Source: Ramlibacter sp. Leaf400
GTDB taxonomy: Bacteria > Pseudomonadota > Gammaproteobacteria > Burkholderiales > Burkholderiaceae_C
NCBI RefSeq assembly: GCF_001424545.1
Contig: NZ_LMQL01000002.1
Location: 1,434 to 65,433 of the forward strand
Direction: 5' to 3'
DNA length: 64,000 bases
Shown piece by piece: positions 43,039-53,106 of the stretch. The notes beneath the pieces were generated by a model, which did no database searches, was not told the origin of the DNA, and saw only the letters and a list, made by a program, of their open reading frames with translations. Every line of letters begins with the position of its first letter. The stretch's first letter is position 1. The position numbers were made by a program, and so were the translations under genes.

Positions 43039-43575
43039 TCAGAGCAAAGGCTGCGTCGGGCTGAAATCAGAGTGGCCGTCGCGCAGAACCGAGTGACGCT
43101 CACGCCCCGGGTCCAGCAACGCATCGCGGTCGATCGTCTTCGCCGGCCGAACCCCTGGCGCCGCGATCTCCGACCCCTTCGCGGAGCTTCCTTCCGATCG
43201 ACCAGGAAGCTTGTGCAGGGAGATCGCCAGCCGCCAGCTCACGTCCCGGACCCATTGGGCGGACGTGGCATCCAGAAGTCGCATCCGCCGGACGAAACCC
43301 CGCTCGAGTTCCGTGAGCGAATGAACGAGTCGGCCGTCCCACTGCAGGAGCACGAGCCGCACGTGCAACTGCCTGGGTCCGCCGCGGCCTGCGGCGGGGA
43401 GCAACTCGAATCCGACCCAGTCCGCGGGGACCCGGGCACGTGCAAGCGTATCGCGCAACGAAAGCCAAACGATCTCCTTCACGACCGAGCCGCGCTGCTC
43501 ACTGGGCTGCGGTCGCTCAGGTCGATTCGCTGCGCGCGGACTCCTCTCCTTCCTGAAGAGCGAAAACAGCTTCAA
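43039..43575 (-). CDS. Hypothetical protein, paralogue of 44276-44659 product
   Basis: A 178-residue soluble protein. The middle part (RLVLLQWDGRLVHSLTELER, then GFVRRMRLLDATSAQWVRD and VSWRLA) lines up with the C-terminal half of the protein at 44276-44659: Leu-Glu, Arg-Arg and a terminal Trp-Arg are shared. The TTG start at 43575 overlaps the stop of a 41-codon ORF (TTGA). GGAG lies 9 bases upstream. It is the last gene of a small operon with a pseudopilin, so a pilus or secretion accessory role is possible. No family recognised. Confidence 0.55.
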   Translation of the reverse strand: MKLFSLFRKERSPRAANRPERPQPSEQRGSVVKEIVWLSLRDTLARARVPADWVGFELLPAAGRGGPRQLHVRLVLLQWDGRLVHSLTELERGFVRRMRLLDATSAQWVRDVSWRLAISLHKLPGRSEGSSAKGSEIAAPGVRPAKTIDRDALLDPGRERHSVLRDGHSDFSPTQPLL

Positions 43576-43697
43576 GGGCGATTTCTCCGGCGCAGGCGCG
43601 TCGTCGTCAGCAAACCTGGCTGCAAGACGAGAATCATCACGACGAGCAAGAGCGCACCCTGCTGCGGTCGGCGTCGGATGGAAGCAGATTGATTCAA
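43572..43697 (-). CDS. Possible 41-residue hydrophobic peptide coupled to pseudopilin gene
   Basis: This reading frame starts with TTG overlapping the pseudopilin stop (TTGA) and ends in TGA overlapping the next TTG start in the same way. The peptide has a basic N terminus (IRRRPQQGA), one hydrophobic segment (LLLVVMILVLQPGLL) and a basic tail. The RRRPQQG-hydrophobic layout resembles the start of PilX/PilV-type minor pilins, so it may be a remnant or a very short helper. Expression is unproven. Confidence 0.35.
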   Translation of the reverse strand: MNQSASIRRRPQQGALLLVVMILVLQPGLLTTTRLRRRNRP

Positions 43698-44257
43698 GCT
43701 GGGCACCTTCCTGTCCTGGCCCTTCCGAGGATCGAGAGGCAGATCACCTTCTCGAACACACCGCGCGTCAGCAGGGAAGCGAATCGAATCTCATAAGGAC
43801 CGCTGATCCCCACGACCGGACCAACAGGGCTGAACGTGATCGCAGCCACGCCAAGCGGCGTCTCGGAGGCCGCGTCGATGGCTCCGTTCGCACGTCCCGT
43901 GGTGATCACCCGATCAGGGCCGTCGATCACCCCCGCCGCCCCCTGGTCGACGAACACAACCCACCCGCCGGGCCATTCGGCGGAGCTGTCCGCGCATGCA
44001 GGCGAAGTCGCTTGCGGATCGGTGGATTTGCAGATCGTCACCTGAGCATTCAGGGTCAACGCTTCCATCCGCGCCGTGTGCATGGCCGCGACCAGGGCAT
44101 CAGCTCCCGCCGACACGGATGTACGCACGAAGCAGTCCCGCAAGCTCGGGACGCCCAGGGCCAGGGCCATGCCCAGGAGCGTGAGTGCGATCAGCATTTC
44201 GACGAGCGTCAGGCCGTCGCCACGTCGCGGCAGCTCGGGTCTGCTCCTTGTTCTCAT
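43694..44257 (-). CDS. GspH/FimT-type pseudopilin
   Basis: A 187-residue minor pseudopilin. The class III prepilin signal RRGDGLTLVEMLIALTLLG cuts after Gly15, leaves Leu at +1 and keeps Glu at +5. The C-terminal GspH domain has SAGADALVAAMHTARMEALT, VTICKS, SAEWPGGWVVFVDQ and a disulfide-competent Cys pair. It would assemble in a type IV pilus or type II secretion pseudopilus. No other pilus genes are in the window, so it must use machinery encoded elsewhere. It lies 18 bases after the 44276 gene. Confidence 0.82.
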   Translation of the reverse strand: MRTRSRPELPRRGDGLTLVEMLIALTLLGMALALGVPSLRDCFVRTSVSAGADALVAAMHTARMEALTLNAQVTICKSTDPQATSPACADSSAEWPGGWVVFVDQGAAGVIDGPDRVITTGRANGAIDAASETPLGVAAITFSPVGPVVGISGPYEIRFASLLTRGVFEKVICLSILGRARTGRCPA

Positions 44258-44275
44258 GGACAGGCAGTTGCTGGC

Positions 44276-44659
44276 TCACACCGTGGACATGCGCCAGTAG
44301 ACGGCCTTGATGCGGATGGCGTAGCGCTCGAGCCTTCGATGCAGGTACTTCTCGAGCGTGGTCATCGCCCTGACGATCTCGCCGGTCTTCAGTGTCAGCG
44401 CCACGCAGAGGATCCATTCCTCCGAGCCCGCGAACAGCTCGCTTTCTGAGGATCCAGCGCTGGGGCACATGAGGAGGCGCAGCCGATACGACGGACGGTC
44501 GATGCCGCACCGCTCGAGGACGTCCTCCACTTCGTCCCGGATGATCTCTTCGCTTCCGATGATGCTGGTCGTCGATGCATCGGTGGGAGAGCGGGACCGG
44601 AACGGTCCCAGAAGCCACTCCCATGGCCTGCCCTTGCTGAACGCTTCCTGGTGCTGCAT
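44276..44659 (-). CDS. Hypothetical protein heading pseudopilin operon
   Basis: A 127-residue soluble protein with a beta-rich middle (RLRLLMCPSAGSS, EWILCVALTLKTGEIVRAMT) and a basic helix (EKYLHRRLERYAIRIKAVYW). The start at 44659 has GAGGAGGG upstream. Its C-terminal half resembles the product of 43039-43575, so two paralogues flank the pseudopilin. No family recognised. Confidence 0.58.
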   Translation of the reverse strand: MQHQEAFSKGRPWEWLLGPFRSRSPTDASTTSIIGSEEIIRDEVEDVLERCGIDRPSYRLRLLMCPSAGSSESELFAGSEEWILCVALTLKTGEIVRAMTTLEKYLHRRLERYAIRIKAVYWRMSTV

Positions 44660-44773
44660 GGTCCCTCCTCTGGCACGAAAAGCAGACTGCCTTTCGAGCC
44701 GACTGTGAGCTTGCGGCACCCTCTCATCGTAGGAGCTAGGTCATCCGTGGGAATGCAGCTCCAGAAGCCAACT

Positions 44774-45256
44774 TCAGCTGTTCTCCTTGCCCGCTGCTGC
44801 GTTCGCGATGCTCGCCACTCTTGCCGCCCTGTGGACCCCCGTCAGGCGACCGAGCAGGAACTCCGGGTCCACGGGCTTGGTCAGGTGCAAGGCAAAGCCG
44901 GCGGCTCCGGACGCTGCGCGGAACTCATCGGCGCCATACCCCGTCACCGCGATGAACACGGAGCGGGACAAACCTTCCATACGCAGGCGCTGGGCGAGCT
45001 CATGGCCGCTCATGCAGGGCAGCCCGATGTCCAGGATGCACACATCGGGCGAGAAGTCCGGCGCCGCCTCCAGGGCGTCGAGAGGATGCGTACACGTCAG
45101 GACGGAGTAGCCATACATCCGCAGGAGGATCGCGAGGGACTCGATCACGTCCACGTTGTCGTCCACCAGGAGCACGCGCAGCGCGCGCTCCGAATGTCCT
45201 CCAGGCGACTCCATCACGCTCCCGAGACCCACGCAACCGGCACGGTGATCACACAT
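44774..45256 (-). CDS. Stand-alone receiver-domain response regulator
   Basis: A 160-residue single-domain response regulator. The acidic pocket is VDDNVD, the phosphoacceptor Asp is in VCILDIGLPCMSG, the switch Thr is in IAVTGYG, and the Lys is in LTKPVD. The start at 45256 has AGGAG 6 bases upstream. There is no output domain and no kinase nearby. It resembles the receiver of the hybrid kinase at 2015-4651, so it may act in that or another phosphorelay. Confidence 0.85.
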   Translation of the reverse strand: MCDHRAGCVGLGSVMESPGGHSERALRVLLVDDNVDVIESLAILLRMYGYSVLTCTHPLDALEAAPDFSPDVCILDIGLPCMSGHELAQRLRMEGLSRSVFIAVTGYGADEFRAASGAAGFALHLTKPVDPEFLLGRLTGVHRAARVASIANAAAGKENS

Positions 45257-45507
45257 CGACTGCTCCTGCAAAGATAGATTCGACGCGGCCATCATTGAAT
45301 GTGTGCGGCAACTTGCGAGGTGCCGCCGGTCATCGCGTCCGGTAAGCGCGGGTAAGCCGCGCGCGCGGCTGGGCTCCACGCTGGAGCGGAGGAGACATGA
45401 CTTCCTGTCTGGCGACAGGCAGCGATTCCGTGGACGGTCCCGGTCTTCCTGACCGGCCGTGGACCGCTCCGACCCGCGGGGCCAGGATGACCTAACCGCG
45501 AGGAACC

Positions 45508-46446
45508 ATGATCACCGAGAACACCCGCAAATACGCACGTGTCATCGAGGCCTCCCAGCGCGTGCGATGGGAGATCGAAAGGGATGTCATCTGCGGCCGC
45601 ACTTTCGACTACAGCCGCACATTCCTTCCCTCAGGCCTGTCCCTCGTCGACGAGATTCCCTTCCTCACCGACCCGGACCGGCGCTTCCTCTCCCAGGTCC
45701 AGGGACGCACCTATGCCTTCATGTTCGGCCTGGTGGAAAGGTTCATCGGCGCCAAGGCGCTCGAGGTCAGCCGGGACCACTGGCTGGGCGACCAGGTCGC
45801 GCTCGAAGCCCTGGTGCGCATGACCGACGAGGAACTCAAGCACCAGGCCCTGTTCCGCCGGCTCGACCAGATGATGAACGAGCGCATGCCCTCGGGCTAC
45901 CGGCAGGTTGCGCAACCCAACGATGTCGGCCGCGCGGTGCTCGGCAAGAGCACCTGGGCCGTGCTCGCCCTGACACTCGACATCGAGCTGTTCACCCAGG
46001 CGCACTTCCGCGCCAGCATCGAGCACGGCGAGGACATCTGCCCGCTCTGGAAGGACGTGTTCCTGTTCCACTGGCGCGAGGAGTCGCAGCACGCCGTCCT
46101 GGACGAGCTCGAGCTGCTGCGCACCGACGCCGGCCTCACCCCGCCGCAGCGCGATGCCGCCGTCGGCGAACTGATCGAGCTGGTGGGTGCGATCGACGGC
46201 ATCCTGCAGGCGCAGGCCAATGCCGACGTCGAGTACTTCGTCTCCAACGCCGCCAACCGCTTCAACCAGGTCGAGAAGGATCTCCTGCGCGCCGCCGTGC
46301 TGAAGGCCTACCGGTGGCAGTACATCACCTCCGGCGTGAGCGAACCGCGCTTCACCCGCGTCCTGTTCAGCCTGATCACGGAGCCGTCGGCCGCCCGCGT
46401 TCGCGAAGCGCTCCAGCCATTCATGTACGCCCGCCCCGCCCACTGA
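45508..46446 (+). CDS. Ferritin-like di-iron protein, AurF-type oxygenase candidate
   Basis: A 312-residue all-helical protein with two EE-x2-H motifs (DEELKHQALF and WREESQHAVLDELE) plus a third acidic helix (LDIELFTQAHFRASIEH). This is the ligand pattern of ferritin-like di-iron carboxylate proteins, and the layout is close to AurF-type N-oxygenases or related di-iron enzymes. GAGG precedes the ATG. It stands alone, convergent with a multicopper oxidase gene. A non-oxygenase role such as iron storage cannot be excluded. Confidence 0.65.
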   Translation: MITENTRKYARVIEASQRVRWEIERDVICGRTFDYSRTFLPSGLSLVDEIPFLTDPDRRFLSQVQGRTYAFMFGLVERFIGAKALEVSRDHWLGDQVALEALVRMTDEELKHQALFRRLDQMMNERMPSGYRQVAQPNDVGRAVLGKSTWAVLALTLDIELFTQAHFRASIEHGEDICPLWKDVFLFHWREESQHAVLDELELLRTDAGLTPPQRDAAVGELIELVGAIDGILQAQANADVEYFVSNAANRFNQVEKDLLRAAVLKAYRWQYITSGVSEPRFTRVLFSLITEPSAARVREALQPFMYARPAH

Positions 46447-46514
46447 GCCCCCGCCGGCGCCTCGCCGCGGGCGCCCGGCTCCAGGCCCGGACCACCCGCG
46501 CCTGCGCCCTCCTC

Positions 46515-48332
46515 TCACACCACGTCGAACCGGGCCATCATCTGGTGGTCCTCGTGTTCGAGGTTGTGGCAATGGAAGACGAAGGGCCCCTTGTAGTTCT
46601 CGAACTTCACGTAGACATCTACCTCGCTGTTCGGTCCCAGCAGGATCGTGTCCTTCTTGGCCAGGCCGTCCCGCTCCAGGCTCTGGCCGACGTCCGTCCC
46701 GGTTCCGTCGAAAGGCGCCCTGCCGTTGCGCTTGAGCACCCGCATGAATTCATGGTGGACATGGACCGGGTGCCACCAGCCGCCCGACTTGTTGAGGAAG
46801 CGCCAGACCTCGCCGACGCCCAGCGCCGGATTGGCCGCGACACGGCGCAGGTCGCCCGCCAAGCGATCGTTGATCGCCCACTGCCCGTTGGTGCGCTCCA
46901 GCTCGAAAGTCCGCACCCGCGCCACGGCGATCTCCTGGGCGGTGGTCGCCAGGAACGGCCGCAGCTCGTTGGGCACCCGGCTCGGGTCGGGCACCGCCTC
47001 TTCCAGCACGAACTTGAGCACCTGGGTGCCGCGTGAGAGCTCGGGCCGCTCGAAAGTCCCCTTCGGACCCCGCCCATCCTCCTGCAGCGCGCGGTTGACC
47101 AGGTACAGCTCGCTGAACTGCGGGAAGGGGAACTGGCTGAAGTCGATCACCACTTCCACCCGCTCGGCCATCCCCAGCAGGAAGTTGGGGCGCCGCACCG
47201 GCCTGGACAGCAGGCCGCCCTCGGTGGCGATCTGCGTCATGGGGTAGCTGCGGCCGTTCCTGTCCTGCAGGAACAGGTGGTAGATGCGCGCGTTCGATCC
47301 GTTGAGGACGCGGAAGCGGTACTTGCGCCGCTTGACCGGCACGAACGGCTGCACCATCCCGTTGACCAGGTAGTGCTGGCCCAGGAAACCGTCGGTGTTG
47401 AACACGTCGTAGACCAGCTGGCCATTGGCGTCGAAGGTCTTCTCGTGCAGCACCAGCGGGATGTCGAACTCGCCGCTGGGCAACTGCAGCGCGAAAGGCG
47501 CGCCGGCCGCGTTGGTCTCGTCCCCCGTGTCGCGCGTGTGATCGACCAGCCCCGCCTGGTTGGGATCGCCGGGATCCAGCACCGGGTTGTCGTACACGAG
47601 GAAGAACCCCGCCAGGCCGCGGTAGACGTTCGGCGCCGTGAAATCGAGGATGTGGTCGTGGTACCAGAGCGTGGAGCCGCGCTCGTTGTGCTTGCCGTGG
47701 TTGCCGTCGGTGAAGAACCCCGGCTCCACCAGCGGATAGGCGTAGTCGAAGTGCTCGCCGCGCTCGAAAGTCACGTCGAACGGGGCGCCGCCGGGCAGGG
47801 TCATGTCCGTCGGGAAGCCGTCGAAACGGGCCGGCACGTGGGCGCCGTGCAGGTGCACGGTGGTGCGCGGCTCGCCGAAGCCGCGATGCTCCTGCGCCGA
47901 AGGCAGCTGGTTCTCGTGCCGAACGATGGTGCCGACGAATTCGTTGTGGTTGGACAGCGGCCGCTTGAACGTCGGCCCCAGCGCGAAGTTCCACGACCCG
48001 GCCGGCACGGTCCCATCGCGGTAGCCCCAGATCTCGGTGGCCGGCAGCTGCGAGTGCATCTTCACCGACCGCACTTCCGCGACGATGCGATAGAAGGTGG
48101 CCTTGCCCCGGGCCTGGGTCGGATCGACGTAGCGTGCCGCCTCGGGATCGAGGTCGGCAAAAGGCAGCTGGTTGGGCGCCCAGTCCACCGGGTTCGGGGC
48201 GGGGGGCAGCGGCAGCCGGTCGACGAAGGGCGTCAGCGTGCGCGGCTGCGCGCGCAGCGCCGGCCACGACAGCAGGGCTGCTCCGGCCGAGCCGCCCAGG
48301 CCGAGTTGGAACAATGCGCGCCTGGTGATCAT
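46515..48332 (-). CDS. Multicopper oxidase (CotA/bilirubin oxidase type)
   Basis: A 605-residue three-cupredoxin-domain oxidase. A Tat-like signal (MITRRALFQLGLGGSAG) would export it folded with copper. All four copper motifs are present: HLHGAH, WYHDHI, HPVHVHHEF and FHCHNLEHEDHQMM. The last holds the type 1 Cys, His and axial Met. The N-terminal domain resembles CotA-like oxidases of phenols, bilirubin or Mn(II). It follows a SCO-type gene on the same strand, which may deliver copper. Substrate unknown. Confidence 0.92.
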   Translation of the reverse strand: MITRRALFQLGLGGSAGAALLSWPALRAQPRTLTPFVDRLPLPPAPNPVDWAPNQLPFADLDPEAARYVDPTQARGKATFYRIVAEVRSVKMHSQLPATEIWGYRDGTVPAGSWNFALGPTFKRPLSNHNEFVGTIVRHENQLPSAQEHRGFGEPRTTVHLHGAHVPARFDGFPTDMTLPGGAPFDVTFERGEHFDYAYPLVEPGFFTDGNHGKHNERGSTLWYHDHILDFTAPNVYRGLAGFFLVYDNPVLDPGDPNQAGLVDHTRDTGDETNAAGAPFALQLPSGEFDIPLVLHEKTFDANGQLVYDVFNTDGFLGQHYLVNGMVQPFVPVKRRKYRFRVLNGSNARIYHLFLQDRNGRSYPMTQIATEGGLLSRPVRRPNFLLGMAERVEVVIDFSQFPFPQFSELYLVNRALQEDGRGPKGTFERPELSRGTQVLKFVLEEAVPDPSRVPNELRPFLATTAQEIAVARVRTFELERTNGQWAINDRLAGDLRRVAANPALGVGEVWRFLNKSGGWWHPVHVHHEFMRVLKRNGRAPFDGTGTDVGQSLERDGLAKKDTILLGPNSEVDVYVKFENYKGPFVFHCHNLEHEDHQMMARFDVV

Positions 48333-48402
48333 GGCGATCTCCTGCTGAAAGACATGGCCGCGCCCGGAGCGCGCCGCGCAGCCCTGGCGGCGCCGCAGGC
48401 CG

Positions 48403-49041
48403 TCAGGCCCAGCGGGTGATGCTCTCGAAGATCCGCTGCGGATCGGCCAGCGCCGAAACCCGGCCCCACCGCCCCCGGGACTCGTTGCCGTACACCACCA
48501 TCCCGGTGTGCTGCGTCTTGTCGCGGTCGAGCTCGGGGTCGCGTTCGAAGGCGCCCAGGTGCCGTCGCAACCGGGTGATGTCCTTCGAGCGCCCGGTGAA
48601 GAACTGCCACCCCGACCGCGCCCCGAAGGTTCGCGCGTACGCCTTCAGGATATTCGGCGTGTCGCGCTCGGGGTCGACGCTGATCGAGGCCATGCGCACC
48701 TCGCGCCCCAGCCGTTCGCCCAGCAGCGCCTGCACCCGCACCAGGTTCGCCGTGGTGGAGGGGCAGATGTCGGAGCACTGCGCGTACATGAAGTTGATCG
48801 CGATGACATGGCGGCCGCGGACCAGGTCCTCGTAGAAGCGGACCGGCACGTTGTCCTGGTTCACCAGCACGACTTTCGGCAGATCGTCCGGCCCCGGGGG
48901 GGATGCACTGGGCACGGCCCCGGCGGACCCATGCAGGGCCCAGGGTGCCAACGCGACGACCGCACCCCATCGCCGCCGTCGCAGAAGCACGGTGTGTTCC
49001 CGAACCAGGCCTGGTGCTTCAGCGCACGGTGGTGCTCCCAT
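48403..49041 (-). CDS. SCO1/SenC-family copper chaperone
   Basis: A 212-residue thioredoxin-fold protein anchored by an N-terminal basic and hydrophobic segment (RRRRWGAVVALAPWALHG). The copper-binding CSDICP motif and the distal His in KTQHTG are both present, and ISVDPERDTP is typical. It usually metallates the CuA site of cytochrome oxidase. Here it is co-directional with and 70 bases before a multicopper oxidase, so it may serve that enzyme. Start uncertain: ATG at 49041 is listed, but an in-frame GTG at 49089 is possible. Confidence 0.85.
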   Translation of the reverse strand: MGAPPCAEAPGLVREHTVLLRRRRWGAVVALAPWALHGSAGAVPSASPPGPDDLPKVVLVNQDNVPVRFYEDLVRGRHVIAINFMYAQCSDICPSTTANLVRVQALLGERLGREVRMASISVDPERDTPNILKAYARTFGARSGWQFFTGRSKDITRLRRHLGAFERDPELDRDKTQHTGMVVYGNESRGRWGRVSALADPQRIFESITRWA

Positions 49042-49104
49042 GGCGGCCCCCGAAAAAGCACCGTGAGTTTGCTGCGCGCTTTGCGACACACAAGCGCGTT
49101 TGTG

Positions 49105-49177
49105 TTATCCGATTGAAAACGGATAAGGGAGACGGTACGCGCATAGCGTCCGGACTACCCTCTTGTGGTTAGTCCGG
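49105..49177. promoter_or_regulatory. Two adjacent inverted repeats upstream of SCO/multicopper oxidase genes
   Basis: TTATCCG (49105-49111) and CGGATAA (49120-49126) are separated by 8 bases. CCGGACTA (49150-49157) and TAGTCCGG (49170-49177) are separated by 12 bases. Both lie in the divergent region between the SCO gene and the PA2779-family gene and may be operators. Confidence 0.55.
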
Positions 49178-49285
49178 CGGCCGGCGTGACCCGCTTGTCC
49201 ATCGGCCGCTGCCTGACCGCAGCACGCCCGCTCGGGACCGGCGCTGGCTATAGTCTTGCTCCCACTTCAACCACAAGAGCCGAGC

Positions 49286-49654
49286 ATGCAAACACTGTCA
49301 CGCTTCCTTCGCCACTGCTGCTGGGGTGTCGTCGCCGCGATGGCGCTCCAGGCGCCGCTCGCGCAGGCCGAACTCCTGGGGCCCGAGGCCGCAGCCGTCG
49401 CCGGCGGCCAGAGCCGGGAGGAACTCGATCGGGCGAAGGTGCTGCACTTCCTGGAGAGCGCCAGCCTGCAGGAGCGGATGCGCACGCTCGGCGTGGACGG
49501 GCTCAACGCGAGCGCCCGGGTCAAGGCCATGACCCAGGAGGAAGTCCATGCGCTGGCTCAACGCATCGACAGCATGCCCGCGGGCGGCGCGCTGAGCGAC
49601 CGCGACCTCGTCATCATCCTGCTGGTGACGCTGCTGCTGGTCGTGGTCCTCTGA
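49286..49654 (+). CDS. PA2779-family membrane protein
   Basis: A 122-residue protein with an N-terminal signal (CCWGVVAAMALQAPLAQA), a conserved helical core and a C-terminal transmembrane helix (DLVIILLVTLLLVVVL). The core (LESASLQERMRTLGVDG, ARVKAMTQEEVHALAQRID, MPAGGA) matches the PA2779 family. Its members usually precede a PA2778-type cysteine peptidase gene, which is absent here. It ends 2 bases before the convergent gene. Confidence 0.8.
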   Translation: MQTLSRFLRHCCWGVVAAMALQAPLAQAELLGPEAAAVAGGQSREELDRAKVLHFLESASLQERMRTLGVDGLNASARVKAMTQEEVHALAQRIDSMPAGGALSDRDLVIILLVTLLLVVVL

Positions 49655-49656
49655 GA

Positions 49657-49959
49657 TCAGCCGGGCGCCGGGGGTTCGCCCTCGCCGCCCGGGTCCAGGC
49701 TGCCGGACTGCAGGGCCCGGTACAGCCCGCCGACCAGGTTGGCGGCCGCCGCCGGGCTGAAGCGCAGCGCCGTCGACACCAGCTCACCGCAGATCATCCG
49801 GTGGTAGGTGAGGGTCACGCCGCCCTCCGGCGTGGTCTCGATCTGCATCGGCGTGTCCGCTCCGATCTCGATCTCGATCTGCCCGAACGGTCCGGGCACG
49901 ATGTCGTCATCCGGTTCGGGCAACTCGTTCACGTATCGCTCCAGTGCGACGACTTGCAT
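49657..49959 (-). CDS. Hypothetical protein, 100 residues
   Basis: An acidic, mainly beta protein (GQIEIEIGADTPMQIETTPE, GGVTLTYHRMICGELVST) with a C-terminal helix (AAANLVGGLYRALQSG). AAGGAG lies 6 bases before the ATG at 49959. It is downstream of a 22-codon ORF on the same strand. No family recognised. Confidence 0.58.
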   Translation of the reverse strand: MQVVALERYVNELPEPDDDIVPGPFGQIEIEIGADTPMQIETTPEGGVTLTYHRMICGELVSTALRFSPAAAANLVGGLYRALQSGSLDPGGEGEPPAPG

Positions 49960-49994
49960 GGGGGTCTCCTTCCGCTTGGTCGATCGGGGCCGGC

Positions 49995-50063
49995 TCAAGG
50001 CAGGCTGAAGCCCGGCGGGAAGCGGGGCTTCCGTCGGTAGCGGGACAGGGGTGGCGTTCTCAT
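49995..50063 (-). CDS. Possible 22-residue Pro/Arg-rich peptide
   Basis: A very short ORF with a strong AGAGGAG 8 bases before its ATG. The peptide begins MRTPPLSRYRRK and ends PRFPPGFSLP, with 7 Pro and 5 Arg in 22 residues. It could be a leader peptide for the gene 35 bases downstream or a proline-rich peptide in its own right. Expression is unproven. Confidence 0.35.
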   Translation of the reverse strand: MRTPPLSRYRRKPRFPPGFSLP

Positions 50064-50243
50064 CGGCGGGTCTCCTCTAAGGGGACCCAGCGTCGTGCAC
50101 GGCGCGTGCCAGTGTCGACGAGGGGAAGAACCCTGCGCGGCCACATGGCCACGGCGCTTCGCGCCTTGTCGCGTTTGCGGCTGCGTGGCCGGGCACACGG
50201 TGAAAAGCCCCGGCGGCTGGGGCAATTGCCCCACCGGCCGCTT

Positions 50244-51646
<1,403 letters not shown>

Positions 51647-51650
<4 letters not shown>

Positions 51651-52966
51651 CGGGCGATCGGGAGTTCGACGTTCACCGTCGCGCCGCCTGCGCTCCGGCT
51701 CACCAGCTCGATGGTGCCGCCGAAGCGCTCGACGATGCGCTTGGTGAGGGGCAAGCCCAGGCCGAGGCCGGTGCGCTTGGTCGATTTGCGCGGAACGAAG
51801 GCGTTCTGCAGGCCTGCCGGCGTGAAGCCGATGCCGGTGTCGCTGACGCTCACGCGCAGCCGACCGGCACTCGCCAGCGATGTGGTGAGGCGGACTTCTC
51901 CGCCGTTGGGCATGGCTTCCATGGCATTGGTCAGCAGGCAGTTGAACACCTGGGTCAGCAGCGCGTGGTCGGCACGCACCGTGATGCCGGCCTGCACCGC
52001 GTCGGTCGACACGTGGATGTCGCGCTTGGCGAAGACGCTGGCAAACCCGTTCAGGCTGTCGTCCAGGACCTGCGAGACCCGCACGTTCTCCGGCTCACCC
52101 GATTCCGGCACCGCGTAAGCCAGCAGGTCGCGCACCCAGCGCTCCAGACGGTCCACCTCGTCGACGATGTCCCCGCTCGCGTCGCGCACCTCGTCGGCGG
52201 GGTGTTCCAGGTTCAGCTCGGCGCTCGAGCGGATCGACGCCAGCGGGTTGCGGATGCCGTGCGCCACCGCCGAGGCCATCGCGCCGAGCGCGGCCAGCGT
52301 CTCGTTCTGCACCAGGCTGGCCTGCTGCGCCTGGATGATGCCCTCGGCCCGCCGCACGACCCACACCAGCACGCCATAGAGGAAGATGCCGCCGCCCAGG
52401 CCGCTCAGCCAGATCAGCTGCAGGCCCTCGTTGATGGACTCGGACAGGGCGCGCGAACTCTTGTAGACCTCGACCACCCCGATCACGTTGCCGTTGCTGC
52501 GCACCGGCAGGTAGTTCTCGACGATCGACTTGTGCTGCCCGTTCAGGGCGACGTGCTCGGGCTTGTGCCGCAGGTCCTCCAGCGACACCTCGAGCTTTCC
52601 GCCCAGCGCCGCCTCGAGTTCCGGGTTGTGGTCGAAGCGCCGGCCGATCAGCTTCGGGTCGCTCGACCAGATGATGGTGCGCTCGCTGGAAAAGACATTC
52701 GCCCGCAGCACGTTCGGCATGGCGGCGATGCGGGTGAAGAACTCCACCACGTTGCGGTCGGCGGCGCGGCGGCCGGTGAAGTAGTCCGCCGCCTGCTGCA
52801 CGTCGACCACGCTCTGCACGAACTCCATGCTCACGATGGCGTCCTGCCGCAGAAGGTTCTGGACCATGAAGCGCGAGAGGAAGAACGACGAGGCCACGCT
52901 GACCGCGGCCGTCAGGAGCAGCCCGAGGATCGCGAACCGGCGCGTCAGCTTGAAGGGGTTCTGCAT
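51647..52966 (-). CDS. NtrB/DctB-type membrane sensor histidine kinase
   Basis: A 439-residue kinase. Helices at about 10-31 and 182-203 enclose a periplasmic sensor domain with SSERTIIWSSDPKLIGRRFD, of the Cache-like kind. The phosphoacceptor is His234 (AVAHGIRNPLASI). The ATPase domain has NCLLTNAMEAMPNGG, SDTGIGF and GLGLGLPLTKRIVE. It is coupled to the regulator gene. The start at 52966 is preferred because the upstream 41 codons are hydrophilic and non-conserved. The ligand may be a carboxylate or an amino acid. Confidence 0.9.
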
Positions 52967-53089
52967 GGGCAGCTCACATGAGCCATGTGCCCAATATGCC
53001 CGCGCCCCGCGGCGCTGCCCACCGGATGTTTGTTGCGACTTGGACGCAAGTGTTACGGGAGGATCACCGGGCTCATCGGTGGTCCTCAT

Positions 53090-53101
53090 CCGTAATTACG
53101 G
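53090..53101. promoter_or_regulatory. Perfect palindrome CCGTAATTACGG
   Basis: A 12-base perfect palindrome lies between gdhA and the kinase gene, 5 bases past the gdhA stop and about 125 bases upstream of the kinase start. It could be an operator for the kinase operon. Confidence 0.35.
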
Positions 53102-53106
53102 GCTCA

